DNA from: Thermoanaerobacteraceae bacterium
Lineage (GTDB): Bacteria; Bacillota; JADQBR01
NCBI GenBank assembly: GCA_017656305.1
Contig: JACDOG010000001.1
Span: forward strand, 1-64,000
DNA length: 64,000 nt
Direction: 5' to 3'
Positions 8,545 through 17,797 of the stretch are shown in pieces. The stretch's first letter is position 1; every line of letters begins with the position of its first letter. The notes below the pieces were generated by a model. It searched no databases. It saw nothing but the letters and a program-made list of their open reading frames with translations, and was not told the DNA's origin. Both the position numbers and the translations under genes were made by a program.

Positions 8545-9150
8545 ATGACAAGAGGAAGAGTACCCGTTGGAGTTTCTAACCGTCATGTGCATTTAAGCAA
8601 GGAGCATCTGGAAATTCTGTTTGGTGAGGGTTATGAATTAACTCAAATCAAGGAATTGAGTCAGCCCGGTCAGTACGCGGCTAAGGAAACTGTTTCCCTG
8701 GTTGGACCGAAAGGTATCATTGAGGGGGTACGTATTCTTGGACCGGTGAGAAGGCAGACGCAGGTGGAAATTTCCCGCACGGATTCTTTTCGGTTGGGTA
8801 TTAAGGCGCCGGTTAGGGAATCCGGTAACTTGAAGGGTACTCCCGGCTGCATGTTAGTAGGTCCAGCGGGTACTGTGACGTTGAATGAAGGTGTCATCAT
8901 CGCCGCCAGACATATTCATATGTCTCCCAGCGAGGCAAAGCAGTTTGGTGTGGAGGATGGAGACCTGGTAAGCGTGTTGGTAGACGGCGAAAGAGAGCTG
9001 TCTTTCCATAATGTAATCATCAGGGTAAATGAGAAGTTCAGACTGGAAATGCACATTGACACTGATGAGGCAAACGCTGCGTTATTAAGTAACGGGAGCC
9101 AGGTAAAGATTTTGGGTAAATCCAGAGATGCCCTGGAGCTTGTTGGCTGA
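8545..9150 (+). CDS. pduL: Phosphate propanoyltransferase / phosphotransacylase (PduL family)
   Basis: A 201-residue PduL-type phosphotransacylase, which exchanges acyl-CoA with acyl-phosphate (acetyl or propionyl). The two metal-binding His motifs are visible: SNRHVHLS near residue 11 and ARHIHMS near residue 122, as in the tandem barrel fold. ATG at 8545 has AAGGAGG upstream. There is no N-terminal encapsulation peptide and no microcompartment gene nearby, so a soluble catabolic enzyme is likely. With an acetate kinase elsewhere it could yield ATP from propionyl- or acetyl-CoA. Confidence 0.93.
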   Translation: MTRGRVPVGVSNRHVHLSKEHLEILFGEGYELTQIKELSQPGQYAAKETVSLVGPKGIIEGVRILGPVRRQTQVEISRTDSFRLGIKAPVRESGNLKGTPGCMLVGPAGTVTLNEGVIIAARHIHMSPSEAKQFGVEDGDLVSVLVDGERELSFHNVIIRVNEKFRLEMHIDTDEANAALLSNGSQVKILGKSRDALELVG

Positions 9151-9156
9151 TGGCAC

Positions 9157-9185
9157 GCCAGTTCGAAAGAACTGGCTTTTTTTTT
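9157..9185 (+). terminator. Terminator of pduL
   Basis: Perfect GCCAGTTC-GAAA-GAACTGGC hairpin followed by nine T. Confidence 0.93.
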
Positions 9186-9246
9186 GCAGGAATTTTTTTG
9201 CCGGTGGAGAATATACTAGTTAATAAATCTAGTTTGGAGTGTTCTT

Positions 9247-9456
9247 ATGCGCATTCCCGTTTGTGATCGTTGCAAGGCTAAAAATGTCCCAGGGGTAATT
9301 TGTCGTCATTGCGATGCCAGCTATTGTTATGACTGCCTGGATACCTTTCCTGGTAAGATGCGGCTTTGCCCTGAATGTGAGGACTTTTTGTGCCAGGAGT
9401 GTTTTGAAGGTATGATAAATTGCGACCGGAAGGTTATTAAAAGTGCCATGGAATAG
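9247..9456 (+). CDS. Small Cys-rich zinc-finger protein
   Basis: A 69-residue protein with CDRC, CRHC, CYDC, CPEC and CQEC pairs and a late Cys, so it probably binds two zinc ions in a RING/B-box-like cross-brace. ATG at 9247 follows TTGGAGTG. A hairpin just after the stop serves it and the convergent gene at 9475. I do not recognise a named family; such stand-alone fingers mediate protein or nucleic-acid contacts. Confidence 0.75.
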   Translation: MRIPVCDRCKAKNVPGVICRHCDASYCYDCLDTFPGKMRLCPECEDFLCQECFEGMINCDRKVIKSAME

Positions 9457-9467
9457 TATGACTGTTG

Positions 9468-9497
9468 CCGCTTATTATGTTAATAAGCGGTTTTTTT
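9468..9497. terminator. Bidirectional terminator between convergent genes
   Basis: CCGCTTATTA (9468-9477) / TAATAAGCGG (9481-9490) followed by seven T on the plus strand. The stop codon of the minus-strand gene (9475-9477) lies inside the stem. Confidence 0.8.
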
Positions 9498-9792
9498 GTT
9501 TATCGTGAATTTGTTGGTCAATGACAATGAATCCTAAAAGAATGAGAAAAATAAGACTGGTTAGCTGGTCAACCATTTTTTTATACAACTGGCGCTGGTT
9601 TTCCGGAATGGCTATCTGGTCCAGCAATTTATTGAGCAGATCTTCTACGGGCCCCACCACAATAATTGCCAGGGCAATGTACAAGGGAGTCTTGTCGGAA
9701 CGGTCAACCTTAAATTCAATCAATGCTGCCAGTACAACCACCGCACCCATTAGCAGGTTTGCCTTTCCCAGCCAGGAAATAAGGTCACGCAT
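9475..9792 (-). CDS. Small membrane protein of unknown function
   Basis: 105 residues with three hydrophobic segments: near 9-25 (ANLLMGAVVVLAAL), 36-50 (PLYIALAIIVVGPV) and a C-terminal helix (LIFLILLGFIVI). A charged stretch of about 25 residues lies between the second and third. GGGGGAT precedes the ATG at 9792. A tail-like DKQKNR follows the last helix. It is reminiscent of short PsiE/YqhA-like membrane proteins but I cannot assign it. Confidence 0.7.
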   Translation of the reverse strand: MRDLISWLGKANLLMGAVVVLAALIEFKVDRSDKTPLYIALAIIVVGPVEDLLNKLLDQIAIPENQRQLYKKMVDQLTSLIFLILLGFIVIDQQIHDKQKNRLLT

Positions 9793-9845
9793 ATATGATC
9801 CCCCATTTACAGGTTATGTCTGCGCCAGGTATTTGGAAACAGCTG

Positions 9846-9881
9846 AAAATAAAAATCGACAGGGAAGAAAAATCCCTGCCG
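9846..9881 (-). terminator. Terminator downstream of tRNA-Arg
   Basis: On the minus strand a CAGGGA/TCCCTG hairpin precedes a T-rich tract (ATTTTTATTTT). It separates the tRNA gene from the membrane-protein gene below it. Confidence 0.65.
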
Positions 9882-9917
9882 CATCTGCTTACATTATTAA
9901 GTTAAGTAAAATTAAAC

Positions 9918-9994
9918 TGGCGCGCCCGGCAGGACTCGAACCTGCGACCTCCGGACTCGGAATCCGTTACTCTATCCAACTGAGCTACGGGCGC
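9918..9994 (-). tRNA. tRNA-Arg (anticodon CCG)
   Basis: 77 nt with acceptor GCGCCCG/CGGGCGC, D arm GCTC..., anticodon loop TTCCGAG (anticodon CCG), T arm GCAGG-TTCGAGT-CCTGC and a genomically encoded CCA. Anticodon CCG reads CGG arginine codons. Confidence 0.95.
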
Positions 9995-10255
9995 TAGCAG
10001 TAACCATTATATATCACATCCAACCAAAAGTCAAAGACAAATTTATGGCAACGTGCTAGTCGGGAGAAGTTTACATAATATTAAGGCTGGTTAACATAAT
10101 TTTCGCCTACGGCAGTAGAGGTAAGATCACCGTACTTTTACGTCTAAAGTAAATTAATGGAAAACACCGGTATTTGGCAAACCAATCGTTGGAAAATGGT
10201 TTTCTGCCGTAAGACTTAAAATTTTGGCACAGGTAACAATAACAATGTGCCAAAG

Positions 10256-10285
10256 TTTTAACTTATAACCGGCAAGTAAGCATCA
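10256..10285 (+). repeat. Bipartite repeat copy A, left part
   Basis: Thirty bases containing ATAACCGGCAAGTAAGCATC match 51239-51268 with one mismatch. In this copy the following shared word GCCTTTAT comes only after a 32-base insert. Confidence 0.8.
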
Positions 10286-10635
10286 ACTAAATATTTTAAA
10301 GCGCTAAATACTTTGAAGCCTTTATACAACTAGCTTTTTGCTGTCTTACTACCTAAAATTTTTTTACAAAAGAAGAGGAAGACACCTTTTCTGAATCTAA
10401 ATGGATACTTGTTCGGGCTTTTTTGACGAGCAAAACTTTGAGTACTTCGAAGCCCAACCCTTTTTGTATGTCTGCAAAGCTCCCATGCGTAACGGCTTAA
10501 AAAGGTTGTAGGGTATATCAACCGCGAGGACTTATGGCATCCGTTAGATGAGTTGTACAGCGTGGCTGACTTACCAATTCTACTTCCCGAATGGAGCAAA
10601 CCAAGGTGTTTTATTTTTAATTTTACTTATTTTAC

Positions 10636-10716
10636 ATGGATATTTCTTCTTGGTTATTAAAACTTTGAAATCGGTGATGTCTCGCAGGAATGTTTTTTCA
10701 CTTACCGATTTCAGGT
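10636..10716 (+). repeat. Bipartite repeat copy A, right part
   Basis: Matches 51300-51373, sharing ATGGATATTTC, TGGTTATTA, CTTTGAAATCGGTGAT, CAGGAATGT and TTTTCACTT. GAAATCGGT and ACCGATTTC at its two ends form a perfect 9-bp stem, so it may act as a structured RNA. It ends 99 bp before the DUF3786 start. Confidence 0.8.
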
Positions 10717-10814
10717 TTATTAATATGTTACACTCCAGAAAATTTTGTATAATTATGCTATACTATTAGAAAATAGCTCGTCTTTATTGTAACTTGTTGC
10801 AAAGGAGTGACACT

Positions 10815-11417
10815 GTGGCTGAATTTAATTTGGATATTACCTGGAAGAAGGCAGTGAAGGATTTTGCTTCTGAAGAACCACAGGAAATGGCTGTCCGGGT
10901 GGATGCGGATTATGATGAAAGTAACGGTGTTGTTACCGTCAGGTATTTTGGTAAGGATATCAGGATTACATATCCCCAGGCTGAGTTTGATACAGAGGAA
11001 CTGTCCCTGGTAGAAAAGATATTGGTTTTACATTACCTGACCGGTTCCCTGGGACACCCTCTGGCGGGTGAATTTATTTCCTTCAAGGAACTGCCGGGTG
11101 GCGAGATTTACAATACGCCATTTTATAACCGGGCGGTACGACCGTTTCTGGCGGCTTTTGGTGTGCGGCCGAAACTGTTTGCACTAGCAGCGCGGCAGTT
11201 GGGAGGGAAAGAACAAACTTTAGGTGATGTAAGCTATACCTTTTTTGCTTTTCCGAAAGTCCCCGTAACCATTGTCATGTGGGAAGGTGACGATGAATTT
11301 CCTCCTTCGGCCAACATACTGTTTGATAAGTCAGCAAGTGATTACCTGCCGACAGAGGATTACGCCATTCTGGCCAGCTTAACGGTAGCCAAATTGAAGA
11401 CCGCCGCTGCAGGGTAG
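10815..11417 (+). CDS. DUF3786 domain protein
   Basis: A 200-residue soluble protein with the DUF3786 pattern: an N-terminal WKKAVKDFA helix, a middle block with LVEKILVLHYL and the C-terminal VPVTIVMWEGDDEFPPSANILFD segment typical of the family. GTG at 10815 is preferred because AAAGGAGTG precedes it; an upstream ATG-like start at 10794 lacks a ribosome site. The family is common in anaerobes with corrinoid and CO-dependent metabolism and has no established reaction. Its transcript may begin with the structured repeat at 10636-10716. Confidence 0.8.
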   Translation: MAEFNLDITWKKAVKDFASEEPQEMAVRVDADYDESNGVVTVRYFGKDIRITYPQAEFDTEELSLVEKILVLHYLTGSLGHPLAGEFISFKELPGGEIYNTPFYNRAVRPFLAAFGVRPKLFALAARQLGGKEQTLGDVSYTFFAFPKVPVTIVMWEGDDEFPPSANILFDKSASDYLPTEDYAILASLTVAKLKTAAAG

Positions 11418-11552
11418 AGGGTAGCGCGGTGCCGCTGCTTTCAAAATATTTTTATGCAGGAACTTTTCGACAAACTGTAGAATTGTAATTATTAGCTAAA
11501 AAACTAAGGTTGGGTCTTAATAAGTTAAATTTTTAGGAGTGCTGGCGCGCAT

Positions 11553-12392
11553 ATGTCTCAAACCGGTAATGAGGAATTAAACGAGCTGGAAAAGAAAATA
11601 GAGTATTACGAAAGGGAACTAGAAAAACTGGAAAACCAGAGGAACTTTCCGTTTGTCTACATTGTCGTTGCCATTCCCACAACCATTCTGTTTCTCATTT
11701 TGGTATTTATCTCTGACGGTCTTATCGACCTGACCTCTGGGATTACCGGTGCACTTTTTTTTTCACTGCTGTTTACCTGCGGTTATTTGGTCTTGTACCA
11801 ACCCAACAAGGATGAAATACGCCGCCAGTTAATCCACAATATCAAGTCGTTAAAAAGAAAGAGAGGTATGCTGGAAGCCGGTATTCGGGGGGAAAAGGCG
11901 GTAGCACATCATCTCAGCTGGCTGCCCAAGAATTGTGTGGTACTGAATGATATCAAGCTGCCCAGCAATAAGTTTCAACCCCAGCAGATTGATCATCTAG
12001 TAATCGGACCAAAAGGGGTATTTCATATAGAAACCAAAACCATTAACGGGATTATTGTCATTTCGCCTGAGGGTGACTGGACTTTAATCAAAGCCATCAA
12101 CAATAATCTGCTGAAAGAAGGCATGGAAAGCCCGCGACACCAGATTCAACGGCACGAAAAAGTATTGCGGGAGTTTTTGCGTACTCATTTTAGCGGGTGG
12201 AAGATACCTATTATTTCCCTAGTTGTTATGGCCCACCCCAAAACCATTGTGGAAGGTGAAGACCCGCAATTGCACGTAGTTAAAAAGGATAAACTAATAG
12301 ATTTTATTACCGGGGACCGGTTTCCGGACCAGTTGACGGATCACCAGGTGAAAAGGATTGCGTTAAGCATAGCAACAAATAGTCTTGAATAG
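11553..12392 (+). CDS. Membrane-anchored NERD-domain protein
   Basis: 279 residues: an N-terminal coiled coil (about 5-30), two transmembrane helices (about 34-54 and 60-80), then a NERD nuclease-related domain from about 108. The domain shows [26 protein letters not shown] (the Asp and ExK of a PD-ExK-like core) and a downstream charged helix. The family is predicted to have nuclease activity and is often linked to DNA processing. ATG at 11553 follows AGGAGTG. The gene ends 70 bp before ahcY. Confidence 0.85.
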   Translation: MSQTGNEELNELEKKIEYYERELEKLENQRNFPFVYIVVAIPTTILFLILVFISDGLIDLTSGITGALFFSLLFTCGYLVLYQPNKDEIRRQLIHNIKSLKRKRGMLEAGIRGEKAVAHHLSWLPKNCVVLNDIKLPSNKFQPQQIDHLVIGPKGVFHIETKTINGIIVISPEGDWTLIKAINNNLLKEGMESPRHQIQRHEKVLREFLRTHFSGWKIPIISLVVMAHPKTIVEGEDPQLHVVKKDKLIDFITGDRFPDQLTDHQVKRIALSIATNSLE

Positions 12393-12462
12393 AATAAAGG
12401 TTGCGGTAGGTATTGGCAAACGGGTTATTGATAATGGAAATATATTACAGGAGGTAGAGGCA

Positions 12463-13713
12463 ATGGTTGAATCCATGATTAGAGACAGCAGTCTTGCTCC
12501 CGAGGGACAGAAGAAGATAGACTGGGTGAAAGAGCACATGCCGGTGTTAAGCAAAATGGGTGACCTGTTTGAGCAGGAACGCCCCTTTGCCGGGCGGAAG
12601 GTAGTGATGTGCCTGCATTTGGAGGCCAAGACGGGTTATTTGGCCTTAACCCTGCAAAAAGGCGGGGCGGAGGTGACGGTGGTGGCTTCCAACCCTCTGT
12701 CCACCCAGGATGATGTGGTGGCTGCATTGGTAGCCCAGGGTATCAGAGCTTATGCCTGGTACGGGGCCACCGCGGAGGAGTACAACTTGCATCTACATAA
12801 AGCATTGGATACGCGACCGGATTTAATCATTGATGACGGCGGTGATTTGGTCTCTTTGCTGCACAGCGACCGAAAGGACGTGCTTCCTAACATTATTGGC
12901 GGCTGTGAGGAGACGACCACCGGCGTGCTGAGACTAAAGGCCATGGAAAAAGAAAATACACTGGCTTTTCCCATGATAGCCGTCAATGATGCCCTGTCCA
13001 AATATTTATTTGACAATCGCTACGGTACGGGCCAGTCGGTATGGGACGGTATCAATCGCACCACCAATTTGGTAATAGCCGGCAAGAATGTGGTGGTCAT
13101 TGGCTACGGATGGTGCGGTAAGGGGGTGGCCATGCGGGCCAAGGGCCTGGGAGCAAAAGTGATAGTCTGCGAGGTTGACCCCATTAAGGCAAACGAAGCG
13201 CTTATGGATGGCTTCCAGGTGATGCCTCTTGTTGAAGCGGCTCCTATAGGTGATTTCTTTGTTTCTGTTACCGGAAATAAAAACGTGGTGCGCAAGGAGC
13301 ATTTTAAGGTAATGAAAGACCAGGCCATACTGGCCAATGCCGGTCACTTTGATGTGGAAATATCCAAACAGGACCTGTACAACTTGGCTGTAAACGTGGT
13401 GGAAGTGCGCGATAATATCCAACAGTTTGAACTGCCGGACGGGAGAAAGCTCAATTTACTGGCAGAAGGTCGTCTGGTCAATCTGGCTGCGGGAGACGGT
13501 CACCCTGCGGAAATTATGGACATGAGCTTTGCGCTGCAGGCCCAGTCTCTGCGTTACCTGCTACAGCAAAGAGAAAACCTGAAACCCGGAGTGCATCGTG
13601 TTCCGGAAGATATTGACCGCCAAGTGGCCCAATTGCGGCTGGACGCCCTGGGACTGAAAATAGATAGGTTAACGCCCGAGCAGGTTGATTACCTGGACAG
13701 CTGGCGGCTGTAA
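12463..13713 (+). CDS. ahcY: Adenosylhomocysteinase
   Basis: A 416-residue NAD-dependent enzyme that hydrolyses S-adenosylhomocysteine to adenosine and homocysteine, clearing the product inhibitor of methyltransferases. Visible features are [11 protein letters not shown] near the substrate site, [13 protein letters not shown], the NAD-binding [12 protein letters not shown] and the C-terminal [17 protein letters not shown] at 12463 is chosen for its AGGAGGT site; an upstream ATG at 12385 would overlap the NERD gene. It is shorter than the E. coli-absent eukaryotic form (about 430) and lacks the long bacterial insert. Confidence 0.95.
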   Translation: MVESMIRDSSLAPEGQKKIDWVKEHMPVLSKMGDLFEQERPFAGRKVVMCLHLEAKTGYLALTLQKGGAEVTVVASNPLSTQDDVVAALVAQGIRAYAWYGATAEEYNLHLHKALDTRPDLIIDDGGDLVSLLHSDRKDVLPNIIGGCEETTTGVLRLKAMEKENTLAFPMIAVNDALSKYLFDNRYGTGQSVWDGINRTTNLVIAGKNVVVIGYGWCGKGVAMRAKGLGAKVIVCEVDPIKANEALMDGFQVMPLVEAAPIGDFFVSVTGNKNVVRKEHFKVMKDQAILANAGHFDVEISKQDLYNLAVNVVEVRDNIQQFELPDGRKLNLLAEGRLVNLAAGDGHPAEIMDMSFALQAQSLRYLLQQRENLKPGVHRVPEDIDRQVAQLRLDALGLKIDRLTPEQVDYLDSWRL

Positions 13714-13733
13714 CTGGGATAATTTGAGATCTG

Positions 13734-13767
13734 ATACATGAATACATGTATACATGTATTCATGTAT
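13734..13767. repeat. 34-bp perfect palindrome
   Basis: Bases 13734-13767 form a perfect dyad centred between 13750 and 13751, built of repeated CATGTAT/ATACATG words. No T-run follows. It lies 124 bp upstream of the sigma-54 activator gene, so it may be an operator or cruciform rather than a terminator. Confidence 0.85.
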
Positions 13768-13890
13768 ACAAGAAAAAGATTGAAAAATTTAGCAGGAATT
13801 CTTCTAATAATTACGAATGTTCTAAAAAAGAAGAATATGAATAAAAAGAACAATATAACCAAAATCCCGTGCAGTTGAGGAGAGGATACA

Positions 13891-15597
13891 GTGCAAAGGT
13901 TTTCTGTGGGATTGGTAGGCGCCGGCAAGGGTGGAAGTACAATATACCGGATGTTGAAAGATGTTAAAATAGCAAAGATTGTGTGTGTGTGTGACTGCAA
14001 TCCCAATGCTCCCACCGTGGCTTTGGCCAAGAAGGATGGGGTGTTTGTTACTACCAGGCTGGAGGAACTGATGGCCTTTCAGGAGTTGGACGTGATTTTT
14101 GAGGCCACCGGTGACGCCGATGTGCAGAAGCGGATAAATGAACTTAAAAGACCGGGTATGGCTGTGATTGAAGCTCAGGCGGCAAAGCTGTTTGTAACGC
14201 TTTTAGAAGAGAAGGAAGAACTGCTGGAATTTAAAAAAGTAAAAGGTGAACTGGAAGCCATCCTGAACTCCGTGTCTGAAGCTATTGAAGTTGCAGATAA
14301 AAACGGCTTTATTAAATATGTTAACCTAGCATTTTCACGGGTTACGGGGATTCCCGAGAGTCAGCGGATCAATAAAAATATTTTTGAGGTTTCGCCTCAC
14401 GGTGCGTTGGCCCAGAGTCTTACCACCCAGAAGCCGGTATACGGGCACCGAACAAAGGTGGGCGGTTCTGGTGTGGAAGTTATTTCCAACAGTGCGCCCA
14501 TTATCGTCGACGGCAAGAGCGAGGGAGCCGTGGTAGTATTCCAGCCCATAACAGATATTATTAAGCTCATGGAAGAATTGCAAAAATCCAATACCATTAT
14601 TGAAAACCTGTATGCCAGAATTGGCCAAATTACCGGCAGTAAGTATACATTCGACGATTTGATAGGCAGCAGCAAGAAATTTAAGGCCACCATCGAAATG
14701 GCCAAAAAGGCGTCTCGCAGTGATTCTACCGTTTTAATTACGGGCGAAAGCGGTACGGGTAAAGAGCTGTACGCTCATGCCATACATCATGCAAGTTCAC
14801 GTAGAGACAAACCATTTATCAAAGTCAACTGCGCGGCTATTCCGGAAAGCCTGCTGGAGAGTGAATTTTTTGGCCACGAAAAGGGCGCGTTTACCGGCGC
14901 TGTACGAACCAAACTGGGCAAGGTGGAACTGGCCAACGGCGGCACGTTGTTCCTTGACGAAATTGGCGATATGAACCTGTTTCTGCAGGCCAAGCTGCTA
15001 CGCGTCATTCAAGACATGGAGTTTGAACGTGTGGGCGGCACGCAGACTATTAAGGTAGATGTGCGGTTTATTGCGGCAACCAACCGTAATCTTAAGGACC
15101 TGGTACGAAAGGGCGCATTTCGCGAAGACCTGTACTACAGGCTGAATGTGTTGGAACTGCCCATACCGCCGCTACGGGAGCGGAAGGACGATATTCCCGT
15201 GCTGGTGGATCATTTAATTATCAAGTTTAATCGTAAGCTGGGTAAACGTGTCAAAGGCGTGTCCCCGGAGGCATTGCAACTGCTGGTAAGTTACGACTGG
15301 CCGGGCAATGTACGCGAGCTGGAGAATGTCATTGAAAGAGCCATGGTTGTGGTGGAAGGTGATGTCCTGACGCACCACCAACTGTCCCAGTATATCGGCC
15401 AATTTGATTCAGTTTCCAGCGGTAATTTTATGGAAATTATGCCGCTGGAAAAAATGGAGCAAATGATGTTGAAGGCAGCTCTGGCAAGATACGGTGAAAG
15501 TCTCGAAGGAAAGAAAAAGGCAGCTCAGGCGTTAAATATCTCGCTAGCAACGCTTTACAATAAACTGAAAAAATACCGCACCAGTATTAGTAGCTAG
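13891..15597 (+). CDS. Sigma-54-dependent transcriptional activator with N-terminal dinucleotide-binding and PAS domains
   Basis: 568 residues. Residues 1-110 form a Rossmann-like fold ([17 protein letters not shown], then [12 protein letters not shown]) like the NAD(P)-binding part of dehydrogenases. A PAS domain follows (about 120-235). The AAA+ domain has Walker A GESGTGKE, the sigma-54-contacting GAFTGA loop, Walker [11 protein letters not shown] and the arginine-finger region [10 protein letters not shown] Fis-type helix-turn-helix closes it ([19 protein letters not shown]). GTG at 13891 follows GAGGAGAG. It lies directly upstream of the sucCD/methylmalonyl-CoA operon and very probably controls it, as the regulator does in the Pelotomaculum mmc cluster. 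Confidence 0.93.
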   Translation: MQRFSVGLVGAGKGGSTIYRMLKDVKIAKIVCVCDCNPNAPTVALAKKDGVFVTTRLEELMAFQELDVIFEATGDADVQKRINELKRPGMAVIEAQAAKLFVTLLEEKEELLEFKKVKGELEAILNSVSEAIEVADKNGFIKYVNLAFSRVTGIPESQRINKNIFEVSPHGALAQSLTTQKPVYGHRTKVGGSGVEVISNSAPIIVDGKSEGAVVVFQPITDIIKLMEELQKSNTIIENLYARIGQITGSKYTFDDLIGSSKKFKATIEMAKKASRSDSTVLITGESGTGKELYAHAIHHASSRRDKPFIKVNCAAIPESLLESEFFGHEKGAFTGAVRTKLGKVELANGGTLFLDEIGDMNLFLQAKLLRVIQDMEFERVGGTQTIKVDVRFIAATNRNLKDLVRKGAFREDLYYRLNVLELPIPPLRERKDDIPVLVDHLIIKFNRKLGKRVKGVSPEALQLLVSYDWPGNVRELENVIERAMVVVEGDVLTHHQLSQYIGQFDSVSSGNFMEIMPLEKMEQMMLKAALARYGESLEGKKKAAQALNISLATLYNKLKKYRTSISS

Positions 15598-15758
15598 GTA
15601 TGGCCGTGGATTGAAGCACATTTCTTTTTTTTGTCATGGCTCGGTTAAAATAGTTAGAAACATTATAATAATTTGGGAAGGGGGGGACGCTTGAACCGCA
15701 ATAATTAGCAGGAAACCGGTTAGGATGCCCATGCGAAATTTGAGGGGGGGTATTTATT

Positions 15759-16865
15759 TTGAAATTATTTGAATACTTGGGCAAGGAGCTTTTTAAACAA
15801 TACGGAATTCCGGTTCCGCAAGGCGGCGTAGCTGGTTCACCTGAAGAAGCTGCCCGGAAAGCTGCTGACCTTGCAGAAGCTGTTGTCAAGTCGCAAATTT
15901 TAAGCGGCAAAAGGGGTAAAGCAGGCGGCATTAAGTTTGTTTCGGGAGTCGATGAAGCCAAAAAGGCAGCAGCCCAACTGCTGGGAACGGAACTGAGAGG
16001 TTTCAAAGTGGAACGGGTTTTGGTGGAGGAAAAACTTCCTATTGAAAAGGAATATTACCTGGCTATTACCGTTGACGGTTCTGCGAAAAAGCCGGTGATT
16101 TTGGCGTCCTCCGAAGGCGGTATGGATATTGAAGAAGTGCTCGAAGATAAAATTGTGCGCCAGGAAGTCAATGTCTCAATAGGCGTCCAACCGTATTTGG
16201 GTAGAGAGATAGCCGAGAGACTGGGTTTAACCGGAGACTATGCCAAGCAGTTTACTAAGATTATTACCAGAATTTATACTATGTTTAAAGAACTGGATGC
16301 GGAACTGGTTGAAATTAACCCCCTGATAATTGCGAGAGATAAATTGATAGCTGCCGACTCCAAGGTCACCATAGATGATGATGCTCTGTTCCGGCATAAG
16401 GACCTGCCAAAAGTTGAGGAACGTACCGAAGCGGAACAAAAAGCCCACGCCCTGGGACTGTCTTACGTGGAACTGGATGGAGACATTGCTATCATGGCGA
16501 ACGGGGCTGGGATCACCATGGCGACACTGGACATTATTCAGCATTACGGCGGTAAACCTGCCAATTTCCTGGATGCCGGCGGTGGTGCCAGCATTGAGGC
16601 CATGGCTGCAGCTTTGGAAATACTGCTGTCCACCAATCCGAAAGTAATTCTGATAAATATTTTTGGCGGTATAACTCGCTGTGACGATGTGGCCAATGCA
16701 TTTATTACTGTGAAACAGCAGAGGGAAATTCCCGTGCCGGTAGTTATCCGGCTGGTAGGTACCAACGAAGCGGAAGGTGTGGCACTGCTGAAGGAACACG
16801 GGATTGTAACCTTCCGTAGCATGGAAGAAGCTGCCCGGAAAGCAGTTAATTTAGCCAAACAGTAA
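15759..16865 (+). CDS. sucC: Succinate--CoA ligase, beta subunit
   Basis: A 368-residue ADP/GDP-forming succinyl-CoA synthetase beta subunit. It has an N-terminal ATP-grasp fold (LFKQYGIPVPQGGVA, VLVEEKLPIEKEYYLA, ELVEINPLII) and the C-terminal ligase domain with the phosphate-binding loop NIFGGITRCDDVANA. Succinyl-CoA to succinate yields ATP; in reverse it primes succinate. TTG at 15759 follows a long G-run. It is slightly shorter than the E. coli protein (388). It opens the operon 161 bp after the activator; no clear -24/-12 element was found in that gap. Confidence 0.95.
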   Translation: MKLFEYLGKELFKQYGIPVPQGGVAGSPEEAARKAADLAEAVVKSQILSGKRGKAGGIKFVSGVDEAKKAAAQLLGTELRGFKVERVLVEEKLPIEKEYYLAITVDGSAKKPVILASSEGGMDIEEVLEDKIVRQEVNVSIGVQPYLGREIAERLGLTGDYAKQFTKIITRIYTMFKELDAELVEINPLIIARDKLIAADSKVTIDDDALFRHKDLPKVEERTEAEQKAHALGLSYVELDGDIAIMANGAGITMATLDIIQHYGGKPANFLDAGGGASIEAMAAALEILLSTNPKVILINIFGGITRCDDVANAFITVKQQREIPVPVVIRLVGTNEAEGVALLKEHGIVTFRSMEEAARKAVNLAKQ

Positions 16866-16877
16866 GGAGGTATTTCT

Positions 16878-17744
16878 GTGGCCATATATATTGATGAGCA
16901 TACCAGGGTACTTGTGCAGGGAATGACCGGTAACCAGGGTTCATTTCATGCCAGGCAGATGCTGGATTACGGAACGAATATTGTGGCCGGGGTATCCCCA
17001 GGCAAGGGCGGCCAGACTGTGGTGGGTAAACCGATATACAATACTGTTGCTGCCGCCATGCGGGATCACGACATAGATGCGTCCGTACTGTTTATTCCTG
17101 CACCCTTTGCCAAGGATGCCGCGTTTGAAGCCATTGATGCCGGTATCAAGCTCGTTGTATGCATAACGGAACATATTCCCGTGCACGATGCCATGGAAAT
17201 CATGGCGTTTGCCAGGGAAAAAGGCACCACCGTTGTCGGACCCAATACGTTTGGATTAGTTTCGTCGGGGAAGTGCAAAATAGGAATACCACCTAACCAG
17301 TTTTTCGTACCGGGAAATATTGGTGTGGTATCACGAAGCGGTACACTAAGCTATGAGATTGTAGCCAATTTAACCGCTGCCGGTATGGGTACCAGCAGTG
17401 TAGTGGGACTTGGCGGCGACCGGGTTGTCGGGCTAAGTTTTATCGATGTGCTTACCGAGTTTGAAAAAGATCCGGAAACCAGCGCCATCGTCATGATCGG
17501 TGAAATCGGCGGCAGTGCCGAGGAGGATGCGGCCGAGTTCATTAAAGATAATATTTCCAAACCGGTAGTGGCTTACCTGGCCGGGAAAAGTGCTCCTCCC
17601 GGTAAGCGCATGGGGCATGCCGGGGCTATCATCGAAAAGGGTAAGGGTACTTTTGAAGGCAAGGTTGAAGCCCTGCAGAGTGCCGGTGTAAAGGTGGCGG
17701 ATTTACCGTTCCAGGTTCCACAGCTGCTGAAGGAATTGATGTAA
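16878..17744 (+). CDS. sucD: Succinate--CoA ligase, alpha subunit
   Basis: A 288-residue CoA-binding alpha subunit. [16 protein letters not shown] is the CoA-binding loop, [10 protein letters not shown] the phosphate-site region and MGHAGAI carries the phosphohistidine near residue 245. GTG at 16878 has AAGGAGGT, 12 bp after sucC. It forms the heterodimer with SucC. Confidence 0.95.
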   Translation: MAIYIDEHTRVLVQGMTGNQGSFHARQMLDYGTNIVAGVSPGKGGQTVVGKPIYNTVAAAMRDHDIDASVLFIPAPFAKDAAFEAIDAGIKLVVCITEHIPVHDAMEIMAFAREKGTTVVGPNTFGLVSSGKCKIGIPPNQFFVPGNIGVVSRSGTLSYEIVANLTAAGMGTSSVVGLGGDRVVGLSFIDVLTEFEKDPETSAIVMIGEIGGSAEEDAAEFIKDNISKPVVAYLAGKSAPPGKRMGHAGAIIEKGKGTFEGKVEALQSAGVKVADLPFQVPQLLKELM

Positions 17745-17797
17745 GCCAGCAATAAATTATACACTATCACAGTTTCATGGTCAGGAGGCGTTAACAG

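Larger units (their letters stand above)
9995..10814. other. 820-bp intergenic stretch holding a split repeat and a hairpin, no convincing gene
   Basis: No frame here has a good start, ribosome site and protein-like composition. At 10219-10260 there is a hairpin with TTTGGCAC / GTGCCAAA arms and T-rich end. It carries both halves of a repeated element also found at 51239-51373 (10256-10285 and 10636-10716), separated here by about 350 bp of unique sequence. The end holds the leader of the DUF3786 gene. Confidence 0.6.

Noticed and set aside
10330-10599. Minus-strand frame of 89 codons
   Set aside because: No Shine-Dalgarno, odd composition, and it lies in the span that separates the two parts of the repeat.
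15598-15758. Sigma-54 -24/-12 promoter before sucC
   Set aside because: TGGC and TTG words occur but not with the required spacing and GC at -12.
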